Part shown: positions 15,922-24,868 of the stretch, piece after piece | Position numbering within the stretch: position 1 is the stretch's first letter | Layout: each line of letters begins with the position of its first letter | NCBI GenBank assembly: GCA_022984795.1 | Contig: JALIHJ010000052.1 | Location: forward strand, 62,001-126,000 | Source: Fabrea salina | Lineage: Eukaryota; Ciliophora; Heterotrichea; Heterotrichida; Fabreidae | Direction of reading: 5' to 3' | DNA: 64,000 nucleotides | Notes under the pieces: generated by a model | The model's input: only the letters and a program-made list of their open reading frames with translations | Database searches by the model: none | What the model was told of the DNA's origin: nothing | Position numbers and translations under genes: made by a program

Positions 15922-16506
15922 TTAAGTAATGCTTTGGAAAATAAAGTTTTTGAGAAGTTTGGGTGCTTTGGTCTTTAAGTAGTCTTGTCTGACAACAAAA
16001 GGCTTAAGTGTCTTTTGGGCCTTAGACCGAAAAACCACTGCGTACTGGATTCCGTTGGTAGACTCTTTGCAGCCTAGTATTTTGACAGGAGTGTCTTTCT
16101 CTAGGTTGGGAGTGGTTGTTTTTACTGTGGATAATAATTTTTTGGCGTTTTTTCTGAAACTGTTGATATCCTTTTTGGGGGGGTCTCTTTTTTGGGGCAT
16201 TTTAGGGGCATCTTTTTGGGAATCCTTTTGAGGGGCTTTTTGGAGGGTTTCTGAATACTTTTGAGTTTGGTTTTTGATTTCTTGTAGAAGTTGGTGGTCG
16301 AAGTTACTTAACCTTGTGCTCCAGTGTTTGAGAGATCTTTTATCTTCCCAGTCACACTGGGTGCTTCCTGCCCATTTCACAAGGTACTGTGCTTCGCCTC
16401 TCACGAATCTTTTGCGGTAGATTTCTAAAAGTTCTTTCTCAGGCGTTTCGGAACTCTCGGACTCTGACGAAAGTCCAGAAAGGTTTGTTTGGGATTTAGA
16501 GTTCAT
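15922..16506 (-). CDS. HP1-like chromodomain protein with chromoshadow-like C-terminus
   Basis: A 194-residue nuclear protein. The chromodomain covers about residues 24-72 (IYRKRFVRGEAQYLVKWAGS, then CDWEDKRSLKH). A basic Lys/Pro hinge (about 80-135) leads to a C-terminal block (PVKILGCKESTNGIQYAVVF... LKTKAPKLLKNFIFQSI, about 140-192) that fits a chromoshadow domain. Together they give HP1 architecture: binding methylated histone H3 and dimerising on heterochromatin. In ciliates related proteins also mark DNA for elimination (Pdd1-type). The shadow domain is divergent, so its call is weaker than the chromodomain. The start is 35 bp from the divergent SPAG1 start. Confidence 0.75.
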   Translation of the reverse strand: MNSKSQTNLSGLSSESESSETPEKELLEIYRKRFVRGEAQYLVKWAGSTQCDWEDKRSLKHWSTRLSNFDHQLLQEIKNQTQKYSETLQKAPQKDSQKDAPKMPQKRDPPKKDINSFRKNAKKLLSTVKTTTPNLEKDTPVKILGCKESTNGIQYAVVFRSKAQKTLKPFVVRQDYLKTKAPKLLKNFIFQSIT

Positions 16507-16541
16507 TTAATCTATGCTCAGAGTTCCTAATTATAATAGTT

Positions 16542-18764
16542 ATGGATCCTAGAGCTAGGCACTCAGACTTCGATATAACCAAAGTAGACTTTGACTGGGT
16601 AAAGTCCACCAGTAAACTTTCAGAGCTCAGAAAAGCCCTTAAAGCCTTACAACAAGAAGGCGGGTTTGAAGCTCTAGAAAAAGCAATCACGGAAAAAATC
16701 GCAGAGTTGCACCCTTCAGCGTAAGAACTAAGCAGGATATTGCCTTCAAACCAAATTTCTGAAGAAGAAAAACAAGCTGTGCAAAAAGAACTAGAAGACT
16801 GGGAAGCTGAAATACTCAGCATAGAAAAAGACAAGTCCTCAATGGAAGCCTGGAAAAAGTCTGAAGAAGAAAAGCAAAAAGGAAACGACTTTATGAAGGC
16901 TAAAGAGTACCAAGACGCTGTAGAAGCCTACACCAAAGCTCTTTCTTTTGACTCCAAAAACTCAGCTGTGTACTCCAACCGAGCTCTAGCTTACTTAAAC
17001 CAAAAAAGGTACCAACTTGTAATTGAAGACTGCAACAAAGCTCTAGAACTCGATCCTAACTACATTAAAGCCAGGAACCGAAGAGGCAAGGCTTACCTAG
17101 CAACTCAAGAGTACAGAAAGGCACTTGAAGACTTCGAGTACGTAATCGAGCAGTTTCCCGACAACGCTGAAGTAAACGCTGACCTCAAAAAGTGCCGAGA
17201 CGAAGTAAGAAAAACCGGGGGGTTCAAAAAAATAAGCATTGTTGAAGAAGAAGACGAAGAAGAGTTCCAAAAAATCCAAATTGAAGAAGAAAGCGACCAA
17301 GAAGAAAGCAGTCAAGAAGAGGACCAGTTCGACAGCTCAGAAGTAGTCAGTGACGTGCTTAAAAGTGCTGAAACCATCAAAGCCCAAGCCATAAAACTCT
17401 ACCAAAACGGAAAGTACCACGAAGCCATTAACTCTTACTCAGAAGCCTTAAAGCAACTAGTCAACTTAACTCCTAAAGACACTGACTTGCTTAACAACAC
17501 TAAAGCTGCCCTGTACAGTAACATTGCTCTTTGTTACTATCAGCTTTCTGAAGACCACAAAGTAATCGAGTTCTCCAGTTCTGCTTTGAATCTGAAACCC
17601 AGCAACACCAACATCCTTATCAAAGCACACTTAAGACGTGCTTTATCTAGTGAAAACTTAGAAAGGATCCAAGCAGCCAAAGCTGACATGATAAAGGTAA
17701 AAGAACTAGACCCTAGCAACATGCAAGCTTCACAAGCACTCCAACGCTATGCACAACACTTAAACCACGAAGGAGAAAAACAAGCAGTTTCTAAAGCCAC
17801 CAACACCCAAAGCATCGTTGCTAGAGCAGAGCAAATGAAGAACATAGGCAATAACTTGTTTAAAAAAGGCGACCTTGACAAAGCTATTTTGGAGTTCACA
17901 GCTGCTATTAAGATCCTTACAGAAGAGTTCCACAACTTACTGGAAAATCCAGGTGCAGTTGCTTTGCTTGTTAACCTATACAACAACAGGGCTTTGGCTA
18001 ACTCTAAGTTAGACTGCAATACTTTAGTAGTCCAGGACTGCCAAGAAGCCCTTAAGTTTGATCCTGACAACTTAAAGTCTCACTACAGACTAGGAATTGC
18101 TCACAAAAACTGCGGAGACTTAGAAAAAGCTGTTGAGTCCCTTAAAAAGGTAACAGAACTCGACCCTAAGAACTATGCAGCTCAGCAAGAATACCAACAA
18201 GTAGTTAAGTTACTTAGTGAGCAAATTTCTAAGCAGACACAACACTTAACAGCCCCCAAACACCACGGAAGAAGGGTTAGCTTTTCTTCTCAGCAAGAAA
18301 CAGTGGCAGAAACTCCTACAGAACCACCTAAAAAACCCCAAAAAGCAGTTCCTTTCGACTCTGAAAAGATTGCTAAGGCTAAACAGTCAGCTTCTAAGTC
18401 AGAAGTCAAAAAGCTGCCTAAGTCATCACTAGAGTTCGAGCAGGCAATCAAAACCTACAAAGAACTTTATGAGTACTTAGTGTCCCAAGACCCAGAAGCC
18501 TTGCTGCAGCTCTACAAAAGTACCCAACTGCCTGTAGAAGTTTTAAGTGCCTGTGTAGAGTGCTTTTTGTCAAGAGAAGAACTCAATGCTGAATGGGCCT
18601 TAAAGTTCTTATCAGGAGTCCCCTCAACTCAGAGGTTCAACACCCTAGCAATGATGCTTTCGAAATCAGAGAAGCAAAGAATCCAGCAACTCCTGGACAA
18701 GATTACAGAGGATAGTGCCCTACATACCTCCTTGCTTAAAGCTTTCCGAATATTAAAGGGCTAA
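16542..18764 (+). CDS. SPAG1: SPAG1 homologue, dynein-arm preassembly TPR co-chaperone (one intron)
   Basis: A 735-residue protein after removing the intron at 16721-16735. The exon-1 segment (FDITKVDFDWVKSTSKLSEL... LEKAITEKIAELHPSA) matches the SPAG1 N-terminal domain. Three TPR clusters follow (about residues 105-215, 280-415 and 430-560). The C-terminal RPAP3_C domain (about 610-730, EFEQAIKTYKELYEYLVSQD... WALKFLSGV) binds RUVBL-type partners in the family. SPAG1 (DNAAF13) works with HSP90 and R2TP in the cytoplasm to assemble axonemal dynein arms. RPAP3 is the nearest alternative, but three TPR blocks and the N-terminal domain favour SPAG1. Confidence 0.88.
16721..16735 (+). other. 15-nt intron in SPAG1
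   Basis: GTAAGAACTAAGCAG, phase 2; the unspliced read meets TAA at once. Splicing restores a Ser-Ala-Ile-Leu junction between the SPAG1 N-terminal domain and the TPR region. Confidence 0.9.
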
Positions 18765-18787
18765 AATGGAGTGGCTAATATTAAAAA

Positions 18788-19303
18788 ATGAGAGTGTATT
18801 ACGACGTGTTCAGCAATGACGAACTCCTTTCTGACTCTTACCCTATGAACACAACTTATGACGGAGTGGTCATAGAAGTTCCTTCAAGAATGAAAGTTAA
18901 GGGTGCCGAGGAAATAGATATCGGGCGTGGAAACGAATTCGGAGGAGGTGACGAGGAAGAAGCAGTTGACCCCACAGCTGAACGCGTCAATGAAATCGAG
19001 GATGCTTTCCAACTTCAAGAAACTCCTTTTACGAAGAAGGAATACTCCACCTATATCAAAGGCTACATGCAAAGACTCAAGAAGCACTTGGAAGAAAGCG
19101 ACCCCGACAGAGTAAAAGACTTCATGGCAGGAGCTAGTCAGCTTGTGAAATTCGTTCTAGGAAACTTCAACGAGTTCCAGTTTTACGTGGGACCTAGTTT
19201 TGACCAGTCTGCAATGGTCATTCTTGCTTACTACAAGAACGAAAGCGACGAAGCACCCCACTTCCTTTTCATCAAGGACGGATTGAGGGAAGAAAAATTC
19301 TAA
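18788..19303 (+). CDS. TPT1: Translationally controlled tumour protein (TCTP)
   Basis: A 171-residue protein with the whole TCTP fold and usual length (about 172). It starts MRVYYDVFSNDELLSDSYPM, has an acidic flexible loop (about residues 40-65), the helical hairpin YSTYIKGYMQRLKKHLEE, and closes with FYVGPSFDQSAMVILAYYKN and a terminal EAPHFLFIKDGLREEKF. TCTP is an abundant cytosolic protein linked to growth control, calcium and microtubule binding. It lies 23 bp after SPAG1 on the same strand and 29 bp from the convergent RPA12. Confidence 0.96.
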   Translation: MRVYYDVFSNDELLSDSYPMNTTYDGVVIEVPSRMKVKGAEEIDIGRGNEFGGGDEEEAVDPTAERVNEIEDAFQLQETPFTKKEYSTYIKGYMQRLKKHLEESDPDRVKDFMAGASQLVKFVLGNFNEFQFYVGPSFDQSAMVILAYYKNESDEAPHFLFIKDGLREEKF

Positions 19304-19332
19304 ACACACTTAATAACACTCTTAACAACACT

Positions 19333-19632
19333 CTAAGTGACACTTTTGAAGCCACACTTTTTGCATTCCAAAAACACTGTTTCTCCTTCGTCAGCACTTC
19401 TGGTTTGTCTGGAGGAGTAATAGAGTTCTTTAGCGTTGCACTTAGGACAAGGCATCTGCACTGTGGCTCTTTCTACCTGTATAGTTTGTTTGTCCCAGCA
19501 TTTTTTGCCTGGGAATTTTTTCTGGATAACTATTTGTTTCTGTTGGAGTTCGTTGTGTTCGCCACAGAAACCACACTCAGGGTGGTCTGTTAGTAAACTT
19601 CCACAGCTACAGAACTGCACTGGTGCTTCCAT
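19333..19632 (-). CDS. POLR1H: RNA polymerase I subunit RPA12 (A12.2)
   Basis: A 99-residue protein with two zinc ribbons: N-terminal FCSCGSLL... CGFCG and C-terminal CPKC... CKKC. The C-terminal ribbon carries the TFIIS-like hairpin QTRSADEGETVFLECKKCGF; RSADEG is the acidic tip that stimulates RNA cleavage in Pol I. This motif with 'DEG' rather than 'DEP' fits the Pol I subunit better than TFIIS, and the short length excludes TFIIS. It is slightly shorter than human POLR1H (126), by trimming the linker. It ends in TAG. Confidence 0.88.
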   Translation of the reverse strand: MEAPVQFCSCGSLLTDHPECGFCGEHNELQQKQIVIQKKFPGKKCWDKQTIQVERATVQMPCPKCNAKELYYSSRQTRSADEGETVFLECKKCGFKSVT

Positions 19633-19771
19633 GTTTATAAAAATAATGGCGTCTAGGTGATGCTGGCTTAGCTAGCATAGTTATTGACGCCTACAGCAAT
19701 AAAAGAAGCATAGCAGGTTGCCTTTGCAAGCTGTAACGAACTTAGTAACATTCACATAAGTAATAATAAGT
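19633..19771. promoter_or_regulatory. 139-bp divergent spacer, the longest between two opposed starts
   Basis: Between RPA12 and the next gene. It contains a perfect 6-bp inverted repeat (GGCGTC at 19648, GACGCC at 19686) enclosing a nested ATGCT/AGCAT pair. Whether this is a small RNA, a 5'-UTR hairpin or a protein-binding site cannot be told. Confidence 0.35.
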
Positions 19772-21244
19772 ATGTCAAGCAACGACTCTGAGTTCTCTGA
19801 AGTGAATCTGAGCGAAATTGACGAGCGAGACGAAGCTTCAGAAAAAAGCACCTCCAAAAAACCTGACACCTTCATAGACAAGTCCAAAAAGCCTTTAAAA
19901 GTCAGTTTACCAAAACCGCCCAAAAAGCCGCTTTCCCTCAATGAAATCGAACAAAGGTTCTACACGCACTTAAAAAAAGTTAGCCAAAAAATCGATGAAA
20001 TGGCTAAGTCCAAAAGCCAACAAGAACTTAGCCAGTGCAGTTTCAAACCCAAAACTAACTACAATGGCCAGAAAAGAACCTTTAAAGAATTCTTACAAGA
20101 CCAAAGCACCTACCAAGCCCAAAAACAGTCCAAACTCAAAGAAATGCAACTAAGAACTCAGGACTCAGAGAACCACTCCTACAAACCTTCTATATGCAAA
20201 AGGTCGCTTAACATTCCTAAGTCTCCAGAAGGAGTCCACACTAAGCTCTACAACATGTTCAGACAACAAAAAAGAACCAAAATGACCAAACTAATCCAGC
20301 AAATGGACCAAAACTCCTTTTCACCCCAAATCAACCAAAGAAGCAAATCCATACACCGCGGAGCTCCTATAGAAGTTATCCTTTACAAAGATGCCCAAAG
20401 AAGACTAAATCCCCCAGAAAACCAAACTTCACAAGAACCCCAAAAAGCTAAAAAGAAACTCACCCTTAAAATCGAAAGCATATTAACAGTTGACCAGAAA
20501 AACAACATCCAGAGTATTGGTTTCGAGAAGTTTTCTGGAGTTTTGAGTGAAATGAAGTTTATAGAAAACAACTCTCAAGCAAAGGACGCTTGGGAGTATT
20601 TAGTCAAGCCTAGCAAAGATTCTATTCCCAAAAAAAGACTCATAAACTTTGTGTACAAGGTCATTAATGAACCTACTAACGATACTATGAAGAAGTTTTG
20701 CTCCAACAGAAAAGAAGCTTTAACACCTAAAGTTGAAGAAGTTAAACACCCCTATGTAAGCATGACTCAAATGACCAAAAGGCTCAAAAGTCCACCTAAA
20801 ACTTTTCATTTAAAGTCCAAAAAAAGCCCCAAAACTAGTGAAGACTTAAGTAACTGGATTAAAGACTTCCCTCACCTAGAACAACTAACTTCTCAGTTGG
20901 TAAAAGCCAACCCAGCAACTCAACCCCTGCCACCTCAAGAACCCATTTCTAAACACATCAAAAAAATTAAGCACAGAAAAACTAAACAAACCACCACTCA
21001 AAAGAAAATCATCCACCTAGAAAAACCTGACTGGTGCCCACTTGACTTGAGCGACGCCGAAACTGTTGACTCAGAGTACTTAGTAGTGAGTGTGACTCTT
21101 CCGAACCAACAAAAACATAAGTTCAGAGTGTATGAAGGAACTGAAGCACAAAACATTTATGAGTTCGGAATGAAGCACCAACTAAGCGAGGACTGCATGA
21201 AACTCATAGCAGCTGAAGTGCTTAAAGCTCCAAAATATAGTTAA
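19772..21244 (+). CDS. Hypothetical cytoskeleton-like protein with F-x-P motifs
   Basis: A 490-residue, very basic and mostly disordered protein. Three spaced motifs of the type (S)FxPxIN occur: CSFKPKTNYNG (about residue 90), HSYKPSICKRS (about 132) and NSFSPQINQRS (about 177). Such motifs are frequent in protist flagellar and basal-body proteins. A compact C-terminal domain begins at about residue 425 (SEYLVVSVTLPNQQKHKFRV) and resembles a small ubiquitin-like beta-grasp, ending in a helix. No enzyme signature. A microtubule or basal-body role is a guess from motif type and neighbourhood. Confidence 0.6.
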   Translation: MSSNDSEFSEVNLSEIDERDEASEKSTSKKPDTFIDKSKKPLKVSLPKPPKKPLSLNEIEQRFYTHLKKVSQKIDEMAKSKSQQELSQCSFKPKTNYNGQKRTFKEFLQDQSTYQAQKQSKLKEMQLRTQDSENHSYKPSICKRSLNIPKSPEGVHTKLYNMFRQQKRTKMTKLIQQMDQNSFSPQINQRSKSIHRGAPIEVILYKDAQRRLNPPENQTSQEPQKAKKKLTLKIESILTVDQKNNIQSIGFEKFSGVLSEMKFIENNSQAKDAWEYLVKPSKDSIPKKRLINFVYKVINEPTNDTMKKFCSNRKEALTPKVEEVKHPYVSMTQMTKRLKSPPKTFHLKSKKSPKTSEDLSNWIKDFPHLEQLTSQLVKANPATQPLPPQEPISKHIKKIKHRKTKQTTTQKKIIHLEKPDWCPLDLSDAETVDSEYLVVSVTLPNQQKHKFRVYEGTEAQNIYEFGMKHQLSEDCMKLIAAEVLKAPKYS

Positions 21245-21246
21245 TA

Positions 21247-22962
21247 TTACTTGTTTAATTTGCTTAGGTACTTCTGAAGTCTTTCGTTGTCCTTGATGAT
21301 TTGGCCTTTCATCTTTTGAAGCTGCAAAGGCGTAGTTTTATCTTGGATTCTTTTTTCAAGTAAGATTTTAGTTCTTCTAACCATCATTGCAAACTCAGCT
21401 TGGGCTAAGTTTTCGAAGTAGTTATTCAGAACCTCTCTAAAAGTAGTTAGTTCAATAGTTCCACAAGAACTATGCAAACTCTCCATGTCCTGAGTCTTCA
21501 AGAACTCCTCTACAACCTTTTCTTTAGTGAAGTTAGTTTTTCTTTCAGCTTTAACTTTGTTTTTGACGAAGTTTTGGAAAGAATTCTGGATTTCTTTGTG
21601 AGCTTTGAACTTAAGCAGTTCTCCTTTTTTCTTGTTTTCGAGTTGAAGTAGTTTGTTTTTTTTGTAGGTGTTCCACTCTTTTACTTTTCTGGCACTAGAG
21701 CACCTTCTGGGTGGGTCTTCTTTTTTTTCGTTGCGTTTCACGGAGGGCGTGCTGCCTTTAGGTCTGCTGGTGTCTGTTCTGCGAGAAGACATTATTTTTT
21801 CGATTTCTCGGTTAGACTCTCTTTCGTCGTAAGTCAGGCATAGTTTTTCTTGGTTGGTTTCTGAAATTAGTTTTTGTGGCGACTCAAAAACTTGGGGTTG
21901 GGCTGAGTTCTGAGAACTTTGAGGAACAGTGGAGTGCACTCGCACTGGAAGGGCTTCTGGAGTTTCTAGTGGAGTCTGAAAGTCTTTAAAGATGAAAGGA
22001 GCTAAAATAGGCACTCTAAGAATTTGGAAATGAAGCACAGACTTGCGTTCAGTTTCAAGTTCAAAGGGTTCCTCAGGTATTTTCATCGACTCAAGAGTTC
22101 CAAACCTAGGAGTGGCTTGAGCTTTAGTTGGCGAAGGTGAAATGAGTGAGTCTATTTGGGGGTAAAGACTTTCATAGTAGTCAATAGAAGCAGCAACTAA
22201 GTTATAAAGCTCAGAAAAGCCTTCACAGTAAGCTTTTTTCTTAATGACTTTTCCAAAGGCTTCTTTGACTTTAAACATAGTTTCTTTTGAAGTTGTTTTA
22301 AGTTTGGTTTCTAAAGACTTAAGGTCTTGAACTGCTTGGTTAGCGTTTTTCGTAAACTTAACGAAGGCACGGACTGGTTTAAAGCCTTCAAAGTCAGTCA
22401 CTAAAAACAAAACAGCACAGTACAACTCCAAAGTGTTTTTAGAAGGCTCAAGCTTTTTTAGCTCTTCTAGTTTTTGTTTTTTGATGCTTTTAACTGCTAT
22501 TCTAAGTACGTGCAATTCAGACTTTTCGTCATAGATTTCACTTGACTTATTTTCAACTAACTCTTCAACAAAGAGGTACAAGTTAGGAGGGACAACTTTG
22601 TTGTCCTCAGTTTTCATGTCTTTGAGTTCACTTAGAATGAACCTAAGGTCTTCTTTGACGTTTTCACTTAAGTCCTTTTTTAGAACTTGCTCCATCTCCT
22701 CTATCTTTCCAAACACAGTCTCAATCTCGTTTCCAGTGGTGCACACTTCCCAGAGTTCTTTGAAAAAAGCTTGGATTTGAAGTTTAGTTTGGTCTTCGTT
22801 AGGTTTTTTCTTCCGCAAAACAGGTTTGATCCTGTTTCTAGAGTTACTTTCAGCCAGCGGGTACAGGGAAAAGGGGATTTGTGGCATCTGCTTAGAACTG
22901 TCCTTTGCTAGTGCTGCTGCTAGTAGCTTACGCTTTACGAACCCATTAACCTTATCTGCCAT
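21247..22962 (-). CDS. Hypothetical coiled-coil protein with dynein-stalk-like segment
   Basis: A 571-residue basic protein. Residues about 155-270 read like the microtubule-binding stalk tip of dynein heavy chains. There is a helix ending LEELKKLEPSKNTLELYCAV (compare the dynein pattern EVKSLKxPPxxVKLVMEAVC), then FEGFKP, and later an (F)GKV(x)KKKAYCEG... SIDYYESLYPQ block resembling the conserved helix after the stalk base. No AAA+ ATPase module is present. The C-terminal part (about 400-571) is Lys/Glu-rich coiled coil. The resemblance is by eye and low. The stop lies 2 bp from the convergent gene's stop. Confidence 0.5.
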   Translation of the reverse strand: MADKVNGFVKRKLLAAALAKDSSKQMPQIPFSLYPLAESNSRNRIKPVLRKKKPNEDQTKLQIQAFFKELWEVCTTGNEIETVFGKIEEMEQVLKKDLSENVKEDLRFILSELKDMKTEDNKVVPPNLYLFVEELVENKSSEIYDEKSELHVLRIAVKSIKKQKLEELKKLEPSKNTLELYCAVLFLVTDFEGFKPVRAFVKFTKNANQAVQDLKSLETKLKTTSKETMFKVKEAFGKVIKKKAYCEGFSELYNLVAASIDYYESLYPQIDSLISPSPTKAQATPRFGTLESMKIPEEPFELETERKSVLHFQILRVPILAPFIFKDFQTPLETPEALPVRVHSTVPQSSQNSAQPQVFESPQKLISETNQEKLCLTYDERESNREIEKIMSSRRTDTSRPKGSTPSVKRNEKKEDPPRRCSSARKVKEWNTYKKNKLLQLENKKKGELLKFKAHKEIQNSFQNFVKNKVKAERKTNFTKEKVVEEFLKTQDMESLHSSCGTIELTTFREVLNNYFENLAQAEFAMMVRRTKILLEKRIQDKTTPLQLQKMKGQIIKDNERLQKYLSKLNK

Positions 22963-22980
22963 TATTTAAATTCCAACGAA

Positions 22981-23406
22981 TTATTTTTGTTGCATAATCT
23001 GTTCAGCAAATTTGATTTCCTTGAGACGGTCCCCTACGTGTCTGGGCACATAAAGACGTCCTGGGTTCATGTTCCAGGGGTGCTTGGAGTCTCTGATGTT
23101 CACAGGGTGTTCTGGGCCGTGCATGGGTCTTTGGTGTGGGTAATGGTTTTCTTCAAAAAGCATTTGGATCTTGGTTTTCTTTTTGTTGAACCTTCTAGAA
23201 GTGTAGGGGTTCTGTGCTACGTAGTTCTTCAGGAGTTCAAAAATAGAGTCTTTTGAATCAGCTTCTTCAAGGGCACTTTCTCTAGCTTTTCTGTACTTTA
23301 CAATGTAGTTCAGTAACTCTGGGCCTTCGTTTCCGTTGTAGATGTCACCTATGTCGACTACGTTTCTTTTAGTGGGGACGTCTGGGCACTCCACTTTTTT
23401 GTCCAT
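22981..23406 (-). CDS. Hypothetical 141-aa protein
   Basis: I do not recognise a family. The sequence is hydrophilic, with a helical middle (ELLNYIVKYRKARESALEEA) and a conserved-looking proline/histidine-rich segment, NHYPHQRPMHGPEHPVN then HPWNMNPGRLYVPRHV (about residues 88-130). The style resembles small ciliary microtubule inner proteins, but this is only an impression. Its start lies 9 bp from the divergent MYG1 start and its stop 18 bp from the previous gene. Confidence 0.5.
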   Translation of the reverse strand: MDKKVECPDVPTKRNVVDIGDIYNGNEGPELLNYIVKYRKARESALEEADSKDSIFELLKNYVAQNPYTSRRFNKKKTKIQMLFEENHYPHQRPMHGPEHPVNIRDSKHPWNMNPGRLYVPRHVGDRLKEIKFAEQIMQQK

Positions 23407-23415
23407 TTTATTAAA
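23407..23415. promoter_or_regulatory. 9-bp divergent spacer between two start codons
   Basis: All A/T (TTTATTAAA). It must contain, or lie next to, both transcription starts of the 141-aa gene and MYG1; any promoter element must extend into coding DNA. Confidence 0.5.
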
Positions 23416-24480
23416 ATGAGTACTGTTTCTTTTGAACTAGAGTACCCCTTCCTCAGTAGTTTCAGCTCTGAGTTTGTGAACCCTGACTTGAGTTTGCAGG
23501 GAAAAAACCAAAAAACCATAGGAACCCACTCAGGAACTTTCCACTGTGATGAAGTCATGGCTTGCTACCTGCTTAGAATGACTCAAGAATACAAAGCAGC
23601 AAGGATCATCAGGACAAGGGATTACTCCGTGCTAGAGAAACTTGACTGTGTAGTTGACGTGGGGGATGTGTACGACCCCTCCACTAACCGCTTTGACCAC
23701 CACCAAAGGTCCTTTAGTGACACTTTCGGAGGAAAGTACAGCACTATACGTTTGAGCAGTGCAGGACTAATTTGGAAGCACTTTGGACTAGAAGTACTTG
23801 AAAACTTAACAGGGATAGCCGATCCAAACACTCTTGACTTACTCCACACAAGCATTTACGGAAGCTTATTTTTGGCCTTAGACGCTATTGACAACGGAGT
23901 AACTCCTTACAACATAAAAGAACCTGCAAAGTACTCTGACACCACAACTCTTGCACAAAGAGTCTCCAGAATAAACCCCCCTTGGAGCTCTTCTGACAAA
24001 GATGCTGACTCTCGCTTCGAAAAAGCAATGCAGCTCTGCAAGTTAGAGTTTCTAGTAGTCCTAGACTACTACTTGTCCCAGTGGCTGCCAGCACGCCAAA
24101 TAGTTAAAGACAGCCTTGAAGCCCGGCTAGAAGTTCACCCTTCAGGTGGGATAGTAAGGCTTAGTACATTCTGCCCCTGGAAAAGCCACATTCAGCAGTT
24201 AGAGGAAGAAAAAGGAGTTACAGTTTACTATGTTTTATACCAAGACTCTAGTTCTAACTGGAGAGTGCAGTGCGCAGAAGTACCTGGACAGGAATTTTGC
24301 TCAAGGCTTCCTTTGCCAGAAGAATGGCGGGGCAAAAGAGACCAGATCTTAGCTGAAGTTTCTGGCGTTCAAGACGCTGGGTTTGTGCACCACAGTGGAT
24401 TTATTGGAGGAGCTAAGTCTTACGAAGGAGTTCTGGCCATGGCCAACATTAGTTTGGGGCAACTAAATAACTCACCTTAA
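23416..24480 (+). CDS. MYG1: MYG1 exonuclease (UPF0160, DHH-related)
   Basis: A 354-residue member of the MYG1 family. The metal-site motifs are GTHSGTFHCDEVMA (about residues 37-50), VVDVGDVYDPSTNRFDHHQR (about 77-96, DHH-type) and later GFVHHSGFIGGAKS near the C-terminus. MYG1 is a 3'-5' RNA exonuclease of nucleus and mitochondria in animals. Length agrees with the family (about 340-380). The first about 30 residues before GTHSG are family-atypical and may contain a targeting signal. Confidence 0.94.
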   Translation: MSTVSFELEYPFLSSFSSEFVNPDLSLQGKNQKTIGTHSGTFHCDEVMACYLLRMTQEYKAARIIRTRDYSVLEKLDCVVDVGDVYDPSTNRFDHHQRSFSDTFGGKYSTIRLSSAGLIWKHFGLEVLENLTGIADPNTLDLLHTSIYGSLFLALDAIDNGVTPYNIKEPAKYSDTTTLAQRVSRINPPWSSSDKDADSRFEKAMQLCKLEFLVVLDYYLSQWLPARQIVKDSLEARLEVHPSGGIVRLSTFCPWKSHIQQLEEEKGVTVYYVLYQDSSSNWRVQCAEVPGQEFCSRLPLPEEWRGKRDQILAEVSGVQDAGFVHHSGFIGGAKSYEGVLAMANISLGQLNNSP

Positions 24481-24510
24481 TTTTATTGAAAGTTAATAAA
24501 AAATAGTTAA

Positions 24511-24822
24511 ATGGGGTGCTGTGAGTTCAAAGGATTCGAAAACAAAGAAATAATACTAACTGGGAACTTGAACCTCGAAGATGACTTTAAAGATATAAGT
24601 TTAGGTTCCCAAGATGACAAAAACTTAGACAAAAATTGTTTCGTTAGGACTGATTATACCCTACATCAAAGATATATTTCGATCTCTACTTTACTGGACG
24701 AAGTGGACAACTGTTTTTTGGCCCCGAGTGGTAGTTTTTGTGGGGGCAGTCTAATTGAAACTTTAAACTCTGGCAAGTTCGCCAAATCCGACAAAAAACA
24801 CTTTAACTACTCCATGCAATAG
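24511..24822 (+). CDS. Small putatively myristoylated and palmitoylated protein (MGCC start)
   Basis: A 103-residue protein starting MGCCEFKGFENKE. Gly2 followed by two Cys fits N-myristoylation plus palmitoylation, the dual membrane anchor used by many signalling proteins. The rest is acidic then Ser/Phe-rich with no known domain (one patch FLAPSGSFCGGSLIETLNSG). It follows MYG1 by 30 bp and ends 46 bp from a convergent gene. Membrane attachment is inferred from the N-terminal pattern only. Confidence 0.55.
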   Translation: MGCCEFKGFENKEIILTGNLNLEDDFKDISLGSQDDKNLDKNCFVRTDYTLHQRYISISTLLDEVDNCFLAPSGSFCGGSLIETLNSGKFAKSDKKHFNYSMQ

Positions 24823-24868
24823 TTAATTAATAGTCTCAATGAATTAGCTTTAATCATTTATAAATTAC

